From Agrocybe praecox (Eukaryota; Basidiomycota; Agaricomycetes; Agaricales; Agrocybaceae), in the NCBI GenBank assembly GCA_964017145.1, contig OZ024845.1, positions 2,976,001-3,040,000 on the forward strand: a stretch of DNA of 64,000 nt, given 5' to 3'. Of this stretch, positions 10,390 through 21,774 are shown one piece after another; the stretch's first letter is position 1, and every line of letters begins with the position of its first letter. A model generated the notes under the pieces. That model was not told where the DNA came from, made no database searches, and worked only from the letters and a program-made list of their open reading frames with translations. The position numbers and the translations under genes were made by a program.

Positions 10390-12601
10390 CTACAGGAGGT
10401 ATTCAGACACACCCGTGAGGTCGTCGTACGAGAATTCAAACTCAGAGTCGGGCTCACGCTGTGCAGCACTACCCTCATCGTCCGAATTCGGAGCGTACAT
10501 GTCAGCAGGGCTAGCTGTAAAGTCGCTGAATTTGCCTGTCGACGGTGGTTGTGCAGTTGAAGCCGTCGGCGGGTCGGCTGAAGGGGTCATAGTGAATGGG
10601 TTTGTTGTAGACGAAGAGCCGACAGCAATAGGAGTAGGTGAGGGGGGGAATACAAGTGGGCTGGGCATTTGCACGGTGTTCTGACGGCTCTTCGGAGGCC
10701 GAGGGGTACCAGCAGCAGGCGCATTCAAATTTTAGCGAGGCCAACCTGCCAATTCTGCCTTGTTTGGGGTGTACTGAGCAGCCAATGAGTCGGGAGGGGG
10801 GGTCCAATTGAGTGGAGAGCTGTTTTTTACAGGCGTTACGAAAGGAGAGTCGAACATGAAGGGGGGTGGAACGGCGGTCAGAGAATATATATTAAACGAG
10901 GCGAACGAGGCCAGAGCGAATGGGGAGTCTGGTTTGAGGCGAGGTACTGGAACGCTTTGAGCCCTGACGAAAGAACCCTGGGCTCTCTGTTTTCCTCTGC
11001 GACTGTGCACGCGAGAAGCGTCGAATGCAGGAATCTGGGGCAATGAGAAATGGGTTAGCAAAGTAATGAAGTTGTAGCGATTAAATTGAATTACATACGT
11101 CCTTGCTGTGCTGTCTAGCGCCGGACCTTCCCTCGTTGGAGAGATTGTATTCAAAAGAAATACTACAGTTCTGGAAAGAAGCTGCAGAGGGCCCGAAGTT
11201 CATGGCGTTTGGGACTACCGTAGGGGCCAAGCTACCTGGATGTTCAGTTGTTGCTCCAGCCATAACGTGAGATACAGGGTCGAAAGATGCCGGCGCTTTC
11301 GAGATTTTCGCTCCGCTGGGATTGACTTGGGTAGTGTTTGAGACTACCGCATCGGCTAAATTACCTGAATGCTGAGATGCTGCCCCAGGAATGACGTGAC
11401 TCCGTGCAGGGTCGTCCAAATCCAGCGCGCTCGAGATTTTCGATCCACTGGAGATTACTGGGTCGATGGCGGAAAGTATTTGTGACTTTTTGAATAGCTT
11501 CCGGGTGGGCACTGGGATTGTTTCCTCAACGTCGCTAACGTCGATCGCCTCCGATGAGATCAGTGGCTTCTGCTTGACCCCTCTACCCTTTGGAGTTGGA
11601 CTGGTAGTGGGGTCAATGGCCTTACGGCGGCGAGCGCGCACGAGGGGGGGGGTGGTCGAGCGATTAGGTTCGGATTGTTTGGAAATACGAGGCGTGGGGT
11701 AGTCGGAGGGAATATACATTGGATCGCCTTCGGCCCATCCAGGAGAAACCCTCCCCAGCGATGCTTTGGGGGGGTTTCTTTTCTTCTTCAAGCCGATGTA
11801 GACTTTTCTGACCACCTTCTTGGGCTGGCATGCGTCAGGCGGCGTTGGGGAGTCAGAGTAAGCGACTGTGGGAGCAGATGCAGGGGCAGTGGCAGCGACG
11901 TTAGTCTGAGAAGATAAGAAAAGAGGGGGGGGCTGGGTGATCGCGATGGATCTCAACATCCTCGCAGAAGTACCAGGACGTGTAGTAGCGACTGGCACTT
12001 CCCCAGTCATCCATCCGACACATTTCAAAGCGTCTCGTGCCGTGAATATTTACGTGGGTGTTGAACCTTAGGCACAATATCAATAGACTGGAGATATATG
12101 GGGTAGAAAAAAAACTCACTCCTCTTCGGTAAAAATGCCAACGATTTTTCCGTGGGTAACAACGAAATAGTGGGGGGTGCTAGCTGCAGGTTGTCGAATG
12201 ATCAAGGGGCTGGGTGGGTCTATTGCAGACGCGTTGGGGCCAAATCCCGAAGAAACGGTGGCAGGAGGTTGATGAGGCCTATTAAAAGCAGCAAAATTAG
12301 CCGCGAATGTAGAAGTGGTAGGGGTATCGAGAGTGGTAAGGACTGGAGGGTTGACGGCAGCAGCGGTGGCCGATGCGTTGGCACTAGCAGCAGAGAGTGG
12401 ATGGTTGACATTCGCAGCAGTGGACGAAGGTTCGGTGCTAGCAGAAGAGACCGAGACCAGGGGGTCAACATCTATGGCATTAGGATCAATAATATGGACG
12501 TTCGGTTTGGACCTTGTTGCTGTATTCCCTGTGTTAGATAGATTTGTAGCAACCCAAGGACAGTACTTACTGATTGAAGGGTATGGTGGAAAGTTGGCCA
12601 T
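10390..12601 (-). pseudogene. Ser/Pro/Ala-rich protein with viroplasmin-like segment, decayed
   Basis: Reading starts at ATG 12601 (MANFPPYPSIS) with a possible 45-nt intron just after. It continues through a long Ala/Ser/Thr/Pro-rich linker to HYFVVTHGKIVGIF, which recalls the start of the RNase H1 N-terminal/caulimovirus-viroplasmin-like (Cauli_VI) fold found in many agaricomycete proteins of unknown function. After a short intron (donor GTGAGT near 12117) the frame giving NTHVNIHGTR does not connect to the long downstream frame (DALKCVGWMTGEV...), so a one-base shift near 12033 is likely. The downstream frame runs to an intron at 11099 (GTATGT) and a Pro-rich exon. There an in-frame TAA at 10734-10732 interrupts a frame that otherwise continues to 10390. 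Function is unknown; it may be an accessory gene of the KDZ neighbourhood. Confidence 0.45.
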
Positions 12602-13053
12602 TGGGAGAGAGCGGGGTATGTGTTTGAAACAGTGCGATAAGTGCGAGAATTCAAATCGGGTTGCGATTTGCTGAGGGAGAGCTTGAGCAAATGTTCCCTT
12701 TTATCCCTAAATCGCCTGGCGCGTGTGCGGATGGTTGTCGATAAATCTAACGGAGTAGACCCCAGGATTCCATCCGATACAATTACGCACTGAAAGATCT
12801 TTAGATCGGGAAGATCTGAGTGACGGCAGGGAAGGGAACACGTCAATACATAGCGTCGTCTGGTGGCTTACCTTTCCGATGAGGGTCTGAAATAAACCTT
12901 AACAAATCCTCATATACATGTAGTTCCCCAGAGCCCTGTTTAACGGCACGAGTCCTGGATTTTGAGGTATGTCGGCAGCTCGATTTGTGGTGCAACAAGA
13001 ACTTTGACTCACCTTGTGCATCCTACATCCTCTCCACATCCTCTCCGATAGCG
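12602..13053. other. Divergent intergenic region
   Basis: No supported gene lies in this stretch, which separates the leftward decayed gene from the rightward gene starting at 13054. Promoters for both directions are expected here. Confidence 0.4.
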
Positions 13054-15585
13054 ATGGTCAATCCTGGGTCGTTCCGAGGCGCCAGAAGGGATTTTCTGCT
13101 CAGCCAGAAGGCAGAATACGCCGCCGCTGTCGCTGATGGGACTGCACCTGAATTACTCTTCAGTATCATCCGGAAATACTTGAAGAGGTTTCCTATTGAC
13201 TTACTGCATGACGAGGAACCGTTGCCTGAGTTCCTAGAAGCTGTCGATGACGACGAGGCGGAGCCTGAAGTAGAAGAGCCCAACCCACTCTCAATGACAA
13301 AAGAAGAATTGGAGGAGGCCGTTGCCAAATTCAAAGCGCATCAAGAACTATTCAAGTTTCGCAAAGAGGTATGTTGCTTAGTCACACGCGTCGAGTAACG
13401 TGCTCACTGCCAACTTCTATCCGTTGTTCACATCCATCAGCAAATCAAGCGCTGGTTTAGCTACCAATACATGAAGGACCACGACATCGACCCTTCTGAC
13501 AATGCTCATTGCAATCCCTATCGAGACCTGGCCTCCAGGCTCACTGGGAAGCAAGCAGTTCGTCCCTGCCTCAGGACCGGTGCTAATGTGTGGAGGAAAT
13601 CTCACAAACAAGAAATTGAAAATCGACTCAAATCGTACGCTGCCGTGAAGGGTTTAGCAAAGTCTCAGTACGCTGCTTATCGTGATAAGTTTGCTCGTGA
13701 AATGTTTGAATCTCTCCCTCCGGAGGAGCAGTATGAATGGAAGGAACTTGCCAAAAAGGAGCACGAGGAAGTCCTTGCCCAGTGGAAGGCAAGTCTCACT
13801 GGAGCAGCGTCCACAAATCCTGAGGATCGTCAACGGTGCGTTATTTCTTCTTAATAAATAAACTCGTCTCCTTACTAACATACGTATAGCGCCATTCAAG
13901 GCTTGGTTCGCTTCATTCAACCCATACTCGACATGATTGCAGATAATACAGGCTGGAAGGTTACTTTTATCGCTGGTGGACCCGAGCCTGCTCAAGGTGG
14001 ACTCCTCAACGTCATTAGGTGCGTTTTCCATGACTATATCTCCTCTCTTTCTTGCTGAGTCAGTTCATCCGATAGCGTACACGCGGGTACAACATCTGGG
14101 GACGTCAAAATGAATTTCGGAATCGCAGAAAGGCAGCGATTCAAAACTGTAATCCTCCCTATATTTGGCAACTTCTTAAAAAAATGCTACAGTGAGTCGA
14201 TTTGCTAATTTATATATCCCCCACAAACTCATTTACGCCCGGCAGCTGTCGAAGAGTGTCAGTCTCGCGCTCTTAGCAAGTCTGATGGCTACATTGCGTT
14301 GAACGAGCTCGAGCTTGAAACTGACACCATACTTTTTGATAACGTACCGCACCACTTGCTACCCATCGACCCCACCCCAGAACCTCTGGCTAAAGAAAAT
14401 CAATCTAACAAAGCTCCTATCCAACCACCTGTAGCAGCTCTCCTCCCGGCCTCTTCAATTCTTGCTCCTGCGAAGTCATGTACTCCATCCGCTGCGAAGA
14501 GCACGCCAGCAAGCGCTCAACTGCAGCCGACTGCTGCCCAAGTCACTGACGCACCCAACGTATTATGCGATGCCACACTTGCCCCGTCCGGTATCCACCC
14601 AGTTTCCCCCCCTCCGTCACCTGTTGTATCCTGCCCCCCTTCCCCAATTCCTGACCCCTCTCTGCCTACTCTCTCCACCAACGCAACGTTGGTGACGGAC
14701 GCAACCGACATGCATGTGCCAGTGGTGTCCTCGTCCGAATTAGACGGCGCGGATAAGCCGGACTTGCCCCCTCCACTGATCGTTCCCACTCATCCACCAC
14801 CTCCTACCTCTCATCGTCAACTTTCTCCTCCAGATCCTCCCGAAAATGCAGTGCCAGGAGCGGATGCAAGCAGTATGTGCGGCGAAAAGGCTCCAACTGA
14901 ACTCGACGACGCGGGAACTGCGGTGATATCCCCGACATCAACCATTCAAACAAGGAGTAGGACGAAATGTTCTGCTACAGTGGATGAAACAGATACACAA
15001 CCAGCCTCAAAGCGTTGCCGCACTGCCGCTGCTTCTGTACTCCTTCTGGCAGACTCTAACGCACCACCTCCGAAAATTCCCCCCTACGGCCAGAAGTTAA
15101 CATGTCAATTCGTCAACGCTCGTGACCTTTTTCGCTCTGTTCCCTTGGGGGATAAATGGACCGCTCTTGTAGCTCTTTGGATCAAGTTCGAAAGCGCCAG
15201 GCAGTACGGAGAGAGGATGAATAAGAGAATTCAGTGTAAACATCGTCCACCGGTCCTGGCTGATTGGATCAAGAGCGGTCGCTTGGTCAAATTTGCACCG
15301 AAAATTTTCTCTCCTTCACAATTCGGTCAAGGGTTCGCCAAATGGTGTGAATACAGTCAACCCGTGTGGCGACTTGACTCAAATGGACGTGTTTTGAAGA
15401 CGAAGTTGGACGGCGATTGGAGTGCACTGGAGGTTGCAGGTCCCAACGGATTCATGATGTTCATTGCTGGCCTCTTTTTCTGGGGTCGTTCTAGGAAGGG
15501 GGGTTCAAGTGATGACTCCTGGAACAGTCTTGTAGCCGACGTAACTGCTGTGCTCACTACTTTGACTAAGACTTCCTGGTGCTGA
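13054..15585 (+). CDS. Five-exon fungal protein of unknown function
   Basis: Exons 13054-13368, 13441-13835, 13890-14018, 14076-14191 and 14246-15585 join in phase to about 760 residues. The N-terminal half contains a helical segment (KFAREMFESLPPEEQYEWKELAKKEHEE is its core, about residues 180-210) with spacing like an HMG box or related DNA-binding helix bundle. Then come GLVRFIQPIL, a TGW...GGPEP motif and MNFGIAERQRF. A Pro/Ser/Thr-rich linker with an SKRCRT basic patch leads to a C-terminal module with LVALWIKFE, RPPVLADWI, QPVWRL and NGFMMFIAGLFFWG. I recognise the overall architecture from unnamed, often multi-copy agaricomycete proteins, but no function is known to me. It is the last gene of the KDZ neighbourhood and is intact. 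Confidence 0.7.
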
Positions 15586-16564
15586 TCTAATTGATAAGTA
15601 GTGTGTCTCCTACGTATGTTTTATCCGTCTATGCCACGTTATTTTTTTTTACTCGAAATTCAATTATTGTTTGCGTCTATCCAAAAATGGCAATTTTTTC
15701 CAAGTTCGGAAGTGTGCTTTAAACGTCTCGGAAAGATAGGTTGAGATTAGACTAATTAGGATCTTTTACATAACGTCCATGATTTGTAACATTATTAAAA
15801 TGGCTCCCTATCTAAAAACAAATTAGCATCCAAGTAAAAATAGTCCAACACGAAAATATATCTAAAAATAACACGTCATCCATTTCTGACTTTTGCAATC
15901 CACCCAATCTTGTCCCTTTTACGTGGTGCAAAAGGCGCCTAAAAATCAAGACCACTCGTCTGAGCCTAACCTTCCATTAAGCGCACAAAAAGACCCACTC
16001 AAGCACTGGCTAAAGAGTAATTACTGACAAAAAGACCCAAAACTGTGTTGTTTGTTAATGTTTGCCTACGCCTTCTACGCTGCCGTGCATTTTTCCACCT
16101 CGCTTCCTTTGTGGCCCCCATACATTTTTGCCTGGTTGGGCAACTGCCCGTGTGGATGTATGACTTATGTCAGCCAGTTGCCCAGGATTGATACATGAGA
16201 CTGCCTGCTACAGGTGTTAGTCTCGACAAAGACACTTATGGCGCTCTCGACAGCACATTTGATCGATATACAGAGGAAATTCCGGCTGGTAGTTGTGCCA
16301 TGATTGGCTACATCGTGCAGGTTCAGAATGTGGGTACTTGGAGACTTTCATTGTATGCCAAATGGATCATACTGCTCGGAACTCCTCAAAGCAGACCAGC
16401 GTAGTAACGAATGCCAAAAAAAATGTATTGCATGCTGCTCGGAACTCCTCGAAACAGACCAGTGTAACGGGTGCCAAAAACAATAAATTATTGTACATAG
16501 AGCCTATCATTGTTACTTAGGTCGAACATCAATGTCATGCAAACGTGCCAATATATTCGAGTTC
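15586..16564. other. Gene-free region with a 63-bp tandem duplication
   Basis: No supported gene. Near the right end, units starting at 16372 and 16435 (ctgctcggaactcctc...) repeat with a 63-bp period and a few differences, giving a two-copy tandem repeat through about 16490. The rest is AT-rich. Confidence 0.5.
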
Positions 16565-18969
16565 CTATAGTCCTCCTTCGTTTATTCTTTCCAGAAAGGT
16601 TGTCGAATGTTCTTGGAGCGTTTTAGAAAGTCTGCCCAATCTTCCGTTTCTTCGTATTTGTAACCTCCATTGATGTTGCGATAGTGGTTCTGCGTCACCA
16701 TTCTTGATGCTTGCCATATGCTTGTCGAACCACACCTCATGATACTCCGTCCAGAATGGCTGCACTACGTTTGCCTTCCAAACATTGTCTGTCGGCCACC
16801 ATGACTTCACAAGGGTTTCGGGTTTTTCAGCTGAATGGAAAAATTATCATCGTAAGTACTGACGCTCTGTGTAAATAATAGTCTGTTCATCGTACCTTGT
16901 TCGCATAAGTAAACACCGCATATGGCATCAAGTTCTTCTTCGCTACACCTTTCATCGAAGTATCTTGTACCATTGCTTCCTGTGTACTCCACTCCACTGT
17001 TGGTATACTGCCACTTACCAGACAGTGTTACATCGAAGCTGCAGTCGACGGATAGCCTCCACACAATACCTCCTGTCTTCAGTGCTTTCTTTGCTACATC
17101 ATCGTCACTCAGCATGGCACGTCTGTCCTTGGTGTATGCAGTGTAGTCGGCCTTAGTGAAGAGGTGTCCCGCTGTTCTGAAGTGTGCACAAGGGTGGTGT
17201 GGAAGCCTACTGCTTCTGATTGTGTATTTATCTAGGGGTACAAGGATTTGGAACTCGAATCCTTGCTGGAGCAGACGTCTGCATATTTCGTAATCGCTCA
17301 TGTCCTGATCCCATCTGCATATCATCAGAGCTGCTGCAGCACTCGTTACGCCTATTCTCCATGTAACCGTCCGTAAACTTCCTGTGTCGAACATGAACGT
17401 ATTCGACTCCTTATGGCGAGCTCTCTTCATGAGTTTCGTGCGTCTGGCACCTGCTAGCGGATATCTGCACGCCTTAAACAGGTCCCATTCTTCAGGAGAC
17501 GGTCTGCCATCCTTTGAGCACAAATCGTCCAGAAACCTGAGAGCCGGTATAGACAATTCCGAGTTGAAGAACATGTCATCGACGCGGTCTTTTCCTAGCA
17601 AGTTACTGTACATGGTCTTCGTCCTAAAGTCGAGCGATGCAGATGGGCCAGACGTTGGTCTCTCGCTGAGAGGAGCAACGTACCCCATAAATTCGTGCAA
17701 TATGTTGATGGCTTCGTAGTCCTCTACCTCTGCCACTAGCAGTTCGTCATGCGCCAATAGCTTACGGGGTCCATGAATCGACAAGTACCCTTTCTGTGCG
17801 GGCTCGACGGCGTCATTATCCATGTTTGACTGTTCTCCCCGTTGAGACTGTACATCTGCAGGTCCGCAATCGTAATTGTCGTATCTTTCATCGTCGTAGT
17901 TCTCCTCTGCATCGTTGTTTCTTGAACCGTATATCATCTCGTTTGTTATGTCCTCCTCGTCGCATTCGTCTTGTTCCTTGTCTCCGAATGCGAAGCAGCA
18001 GTCCCATTCCCCGAATACGCTACTGTATTGCTTCTGATTTCTCCCGTGCTCTTTTTGACCCCATCTGTACCACACTGGAACACCACTTTTCACCAACCAC
18101 TCGACAGAGAATTGTTTCGGACGGGGATTCACAATGTCTACTAACACTCCGACCCTCTCTACGCTACCGTCGAACGATCCGCATGCTGCGTTCACGGACG
18201 AAACGAACCCCTCGTACCAGTCTTGCTGTACCATTTGCTTTATCCACCAGAAGAGACCGGTTTTCTTGCAATCTGCTCTATCAGGGTTTACGCTCTCGCA
18301 TACAGCGATGGCGTACGATAGCCTACACGTCCAGTACGAGTACCATTCTCTGCAGCGCATAATGTCGTTTTTAAGCTCTTCGTTGCTCGTGTGCTTTTTT
18401 CTGCATGTGAATGCTGTCTCTATTACGTCGTGAGTTGGTGGTATGTTCCCCAACAATGACATGGATCCTATTGCCAACTTCAGGTCCCGCTCCAGCCTGT
18501 GCCAGCGTAATATGTCAATTGTTCTCATCGAGTATGACTTATCTACGTTGCGCCTATGGTACTCTGGTGTGTGTAATGCCCATCCAAACGCCCCTCGTTG
18601 CATCGATCCGACTTCCAGAAATGCGAGATGAGCATACTCCGCTGTCCACCATAGAGGTTCTCGAAGGGCGTCTATGTGGTCCTGCCTGGAATCGAACTTC
18701 AGGGGCTTTTGTTTGTTGCTGGGAATTTTCGAGAGAGGTCTAAGACTGTTGGGCGAATAAAACAAGTCTCCGTCTATCATAGACGTACGTCCAATTGACT
18801 TTCCCAGAAGGTCTAACTCTTCGTATTTTCCTTGAGTACCCTTATAGAGGTCATGGTACCTGTCCTTTCCAAAGTCCATAGGGTACATAAGTGGTCCTAT
18901 TTCATGTCGAGTTTGGCTATACCCATCATTGTTAAGCCGTACAAACGATTTCCGAGATGGTGAAGTCAT
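16565..18969 (-). CDS. Two-exon protein of unknown function (Helitron neighbour)
   Basis: Exon 1 runs 18969-16896 and exon 2 16830-16565. The GTACG donor and ATTCAG acceptor join CEQ to AEKPETLVKSWWP in phase. The start is taken at the ATG giving MTSPSRKSF. The ~780-residue protein is globular in the first half, with EPLWWTAEYAHLAF, GAFGWALHTPEYH and W-rich segments. It then has RPKQFSVEWLVKSGVPVWYRWG, an acidic low-complexity region (about residues 360-430) and a C-terminal part with CRRLLQQGFEFQILVP and SWWPTDNVW. The GVPVWYRWG signature is familiar from repeated, unnamed agaricomycete proteins. No catalytic motif is seen. It lies back-to-back with the genes to its right. Intact as far as can be judged. 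Confidence 0.7.
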
Positions 18970-19508
18970 TCTGCTTTCTCCGGTTTCCAGGTGCAGTCGC
19001 GTATGGTGTTCGACGGTGAGTACCAAGATGCGTAGAGAACCTCACAGCAACTTGTCCTTCACACGTGCGAGTCCTACGCTTGTGTCTGTACGAAGCCCGT
19101 CGATAACTAGAGGCAGCTAGAGGCGTATACTAACAATACCTCTGAGGTGTCAGGTTAACAGACTAGGATCACAGCAATCACGCATTCGAATTTTGTGTGA
19201 CTGGACCACGTGTTCACGTTATGATGCATGGTCACTTCTTTTATTATTAATATTATTAAACTTCATGCTTGACATCATATTGTTGTCTCCGGAGTACAGA
19301 CACCAACTATATGCGTCGGCGGATGGTTCATCTATCGTCACATGTTCTTGGGCCATCCTCAATACTGTGTCCATGCATTTGTATGGTTGGACGTAGTCAA
19401 AAAGATCGTGGACGAAGAGCTCCGTATTGACGGACGTCATTGGATCACAAATGTCCTCTGCCACATGCCGATCTTGACGCTCCTCCCATCCTCGCCCCGC
19501 TCAATTAC
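18970..19508. other. Divergent intergenic region
   Basis: No supported gene. The stretch separates the leftward gene (start 18969) from the rightward putative membrane protein (start 19509). Confidence 0.4.
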
Positions 19509-20566
19509 ATGTGGCCTCTGTTCTTCATTGCACTGCTGCTCCTCGTTGCACAGGTCCTTCCGCACAGACAGTCGGGTTTCATCAGTATCACTCAGTATCG
19601 GAGAGGGGAACCTACCAGTCGCTCGCTTGTTCCGCTCCGATGGTCGCTATTTGCGTGGTCATGGGTCATAGATATATGTAAGTTACCTTGGCATTAATTT
19701 GACTATATTGATGCTGATCGTCATCTTTATCATACCCATTCGTGCAATGTCTCTAGACAATTGGTTTAAATACCGCGCATACATGGAGGAGGATCGGACT
19801 ACCGCCATGGTTCTACTTCGCCTCTGCCTGCTCGCCCTTTTTGCGGGCCTGAATTTCCCTCCCGATTGCTCGCATGTACGTTCACTATATTGCACCTCAC
19901 TTTGGAGATCGTTTGTTGAATTATTCTCATTTCTTTCAGACGTTTCTTCAGGCACCCGCAGCACCTGCACCCTCTTCTTGCACCCTCATTTGTCCCCCGC
20001 CATCCGTCACCGTCGACGCCTCGTTTGCGTGTATTAAACCTTCGCTGCTGCCTGCAGAGTATAATGTACCTTGGACAATACAGTCATCTGTTTCGTTAGA
20101 GCACGATAATAACGACCGTCTGCCTTTCTGCACCACATGCATTGTTACTAAGATGGATCGTGCTTCAAACAATATTGTATTGTATTCCACCCTCGCGTAC
20201 AAAAAGTCCATAAGAGTATGTCGTATTGGCATCGACAAGCGTCGGTTGAATTCGAAGGTTGGGTACTTCGACGTTACTTTGTGTGCGTTGCAGATAGATG
20301 TTCGTGCGTGCGTTAGACGTATAGTGTATGCTGTACGGGCTTATTGTGGTCGTTGTACTATGCTGAAGCACGACTTCCGAGCAATGATGGGCCTCGCACC
20401 GGTACCTGGATCAGGGTATCATGTTAACCTGTCAGATGTCGTTTTTTCGTGTGGCGCGATGTATGTTCTCGTCGTCCTTCCCCCAGTAACCAAATCAGTC
20501 TGTCCACCCATCTTGTACAGTCTAGGAATTTCTTTGTGGGAGGAGGACATAAACACATCAGGTTGA
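19509..20566 (+). CDS. Putative membrane or secreted protein, unknown family
   Basis: Exons 19509-19677, 19757-19875 and 19940-20566 join in phase to about 304 residues. The N-terminus (MWPLFFIALLLLVAQVLP) is a classic signal peptide or signal anchor. A second hydrophobic segment (MVLLRLCLLALFAGLNF) is encoded in exon 2. The rest has many cysteines (for example SSCTLICPP and LPFCTTC). Its end overlaps, in another frame, the beginning of the Helitron reading frame, so the 3' part of exon 3 may be non-coding or the two may be parts of one frame-shifted gene. No family recognised. Confidence 0.4.
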
Positions 20567-21774
20567 TATTGTCTGAAGAAATTTTGGACTTCGCGATTTG
20601 CCCAGTAGATTTTGAACCAATCCCCGGGATCTGGTATAGGTTTCTAACATACACGGACGGATACTACATAGATAGAATGCTCGACGAGAACCCAGGTTCT
20701 ATAGCCGCGCAGATGGGCCTCGCTAGGCTGGCCGAATTGACAACTATCAAAGACTTGAATGATATCGTACCGATACATAAAGTTACATTGAGCAAGCGAG
20801 ACACGAAGGATACTATGTTAATGAAGCTTGCACGACATCATTGTCCATCGTGTCAGTCCCACTTTGCTATTTTCGTTCCCGAAAAAAACCCAAGGCGAAA
20901 AACGCGAAGAACACGTCAAATCCAGAACACCGAAGAAACACGAGACCGTTGTGCTTGCCAATTTACCCCCTGCGCCTGCGTTTGTGGTCCCTGTGAAGAC
21001 GTCAGCGCCCTTTCCTCCTGCTCCTCCTTCCAAAAGTCTTATCCATAAAGTTATAGAGGGGTATTGCAAAGATATGGAACTGTCTTCTTTCGAGGAAGAC
21101 GGTTGCTGCGTCTGTGGCCAGTTGACGTTGCTGACGGATTTAAGGGTGGTCGCGGATCGTACTACGTTGAGTTATCTGCGTGGCGAAGATGCGACCCGGC
21201 AGGATCGATCTTCCATTGACGATCCAGTGTGCGACTTGGATGGTCCAATTCTCGCCGATGGATTTGACAAAATATGCCCGTCTTGCTACGCTCATGTAGA
21301 AAAAAAGTCCATTCCGCCTCGATCGCTTGCCAATTACCTGTGGATCGGGAATGTACCAGCGGTACTCAAGGGTCTGACTTTTGCAGAGCAGTTACTGATA
21401 GCCCGCGTTCGACACAATCATTGCCTTGTTAGAGTGTCCTCTGGCAGAGCCAAGATGATAGCGAATTGCATTACATTTGCCACGCCTACAGCAAAAGTAT
21501 ACTCCGTCCTGCCACCCAGCAAGGAAGAAGTGAGCGAAGTGCTTGCTTGTGTCTTCATTGGAAGCAGTCCACCCACCGAGCTCGACTACGAGCGCACCCC
21601 AATGCTTGTCAGGAGAAACAGAGTTAAAGATGCTCTGGAATGGCTGAGACTTAATCATTCTGATTACGAAGACTTGAATATTTCGTATGAGAACTTGGGA
21701 TCGTACCCCTTGTCTGGGGTACCCGTCATCATTGACTTTAGAAAATCTGACAGTGATAGCAACAAGATAGCGTC
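20449..21774 (+). pseudogene. Helitron N-terminal region (DUF6570-like), frameshifted
   Basis: The first part reads EILDFAICPVDFEPIPGIWYR, then IAAQMGLARLAELTTI, KVTLSKRDTKD and HHCPSCQSHFAIF. Near 20880-21000 the frame must shift (a run of seven A residues lies at about 20883) to continue with KKTQGEKREEHVK and DGCCVCGQLTLLTDL. It goes on with CPSCYAHVEK, LANYLWIGNVPAVL, LTFAEQLLIARVRHNHC and YPLSGVPVIIDF. The CxxC pairs are probable zinc ligands. The order of motifs matches the N-terminal region preceding the Rep domain of agaricomycete Helitrons. It stops at NKIASA, where an insertion begins. Confidence 0.7.

Noticed and set aside
16195..16520. Short frames with Cys-rich repeats
   Set aside because: They arise from a 63-bp tandem duplication and have no other gene features.
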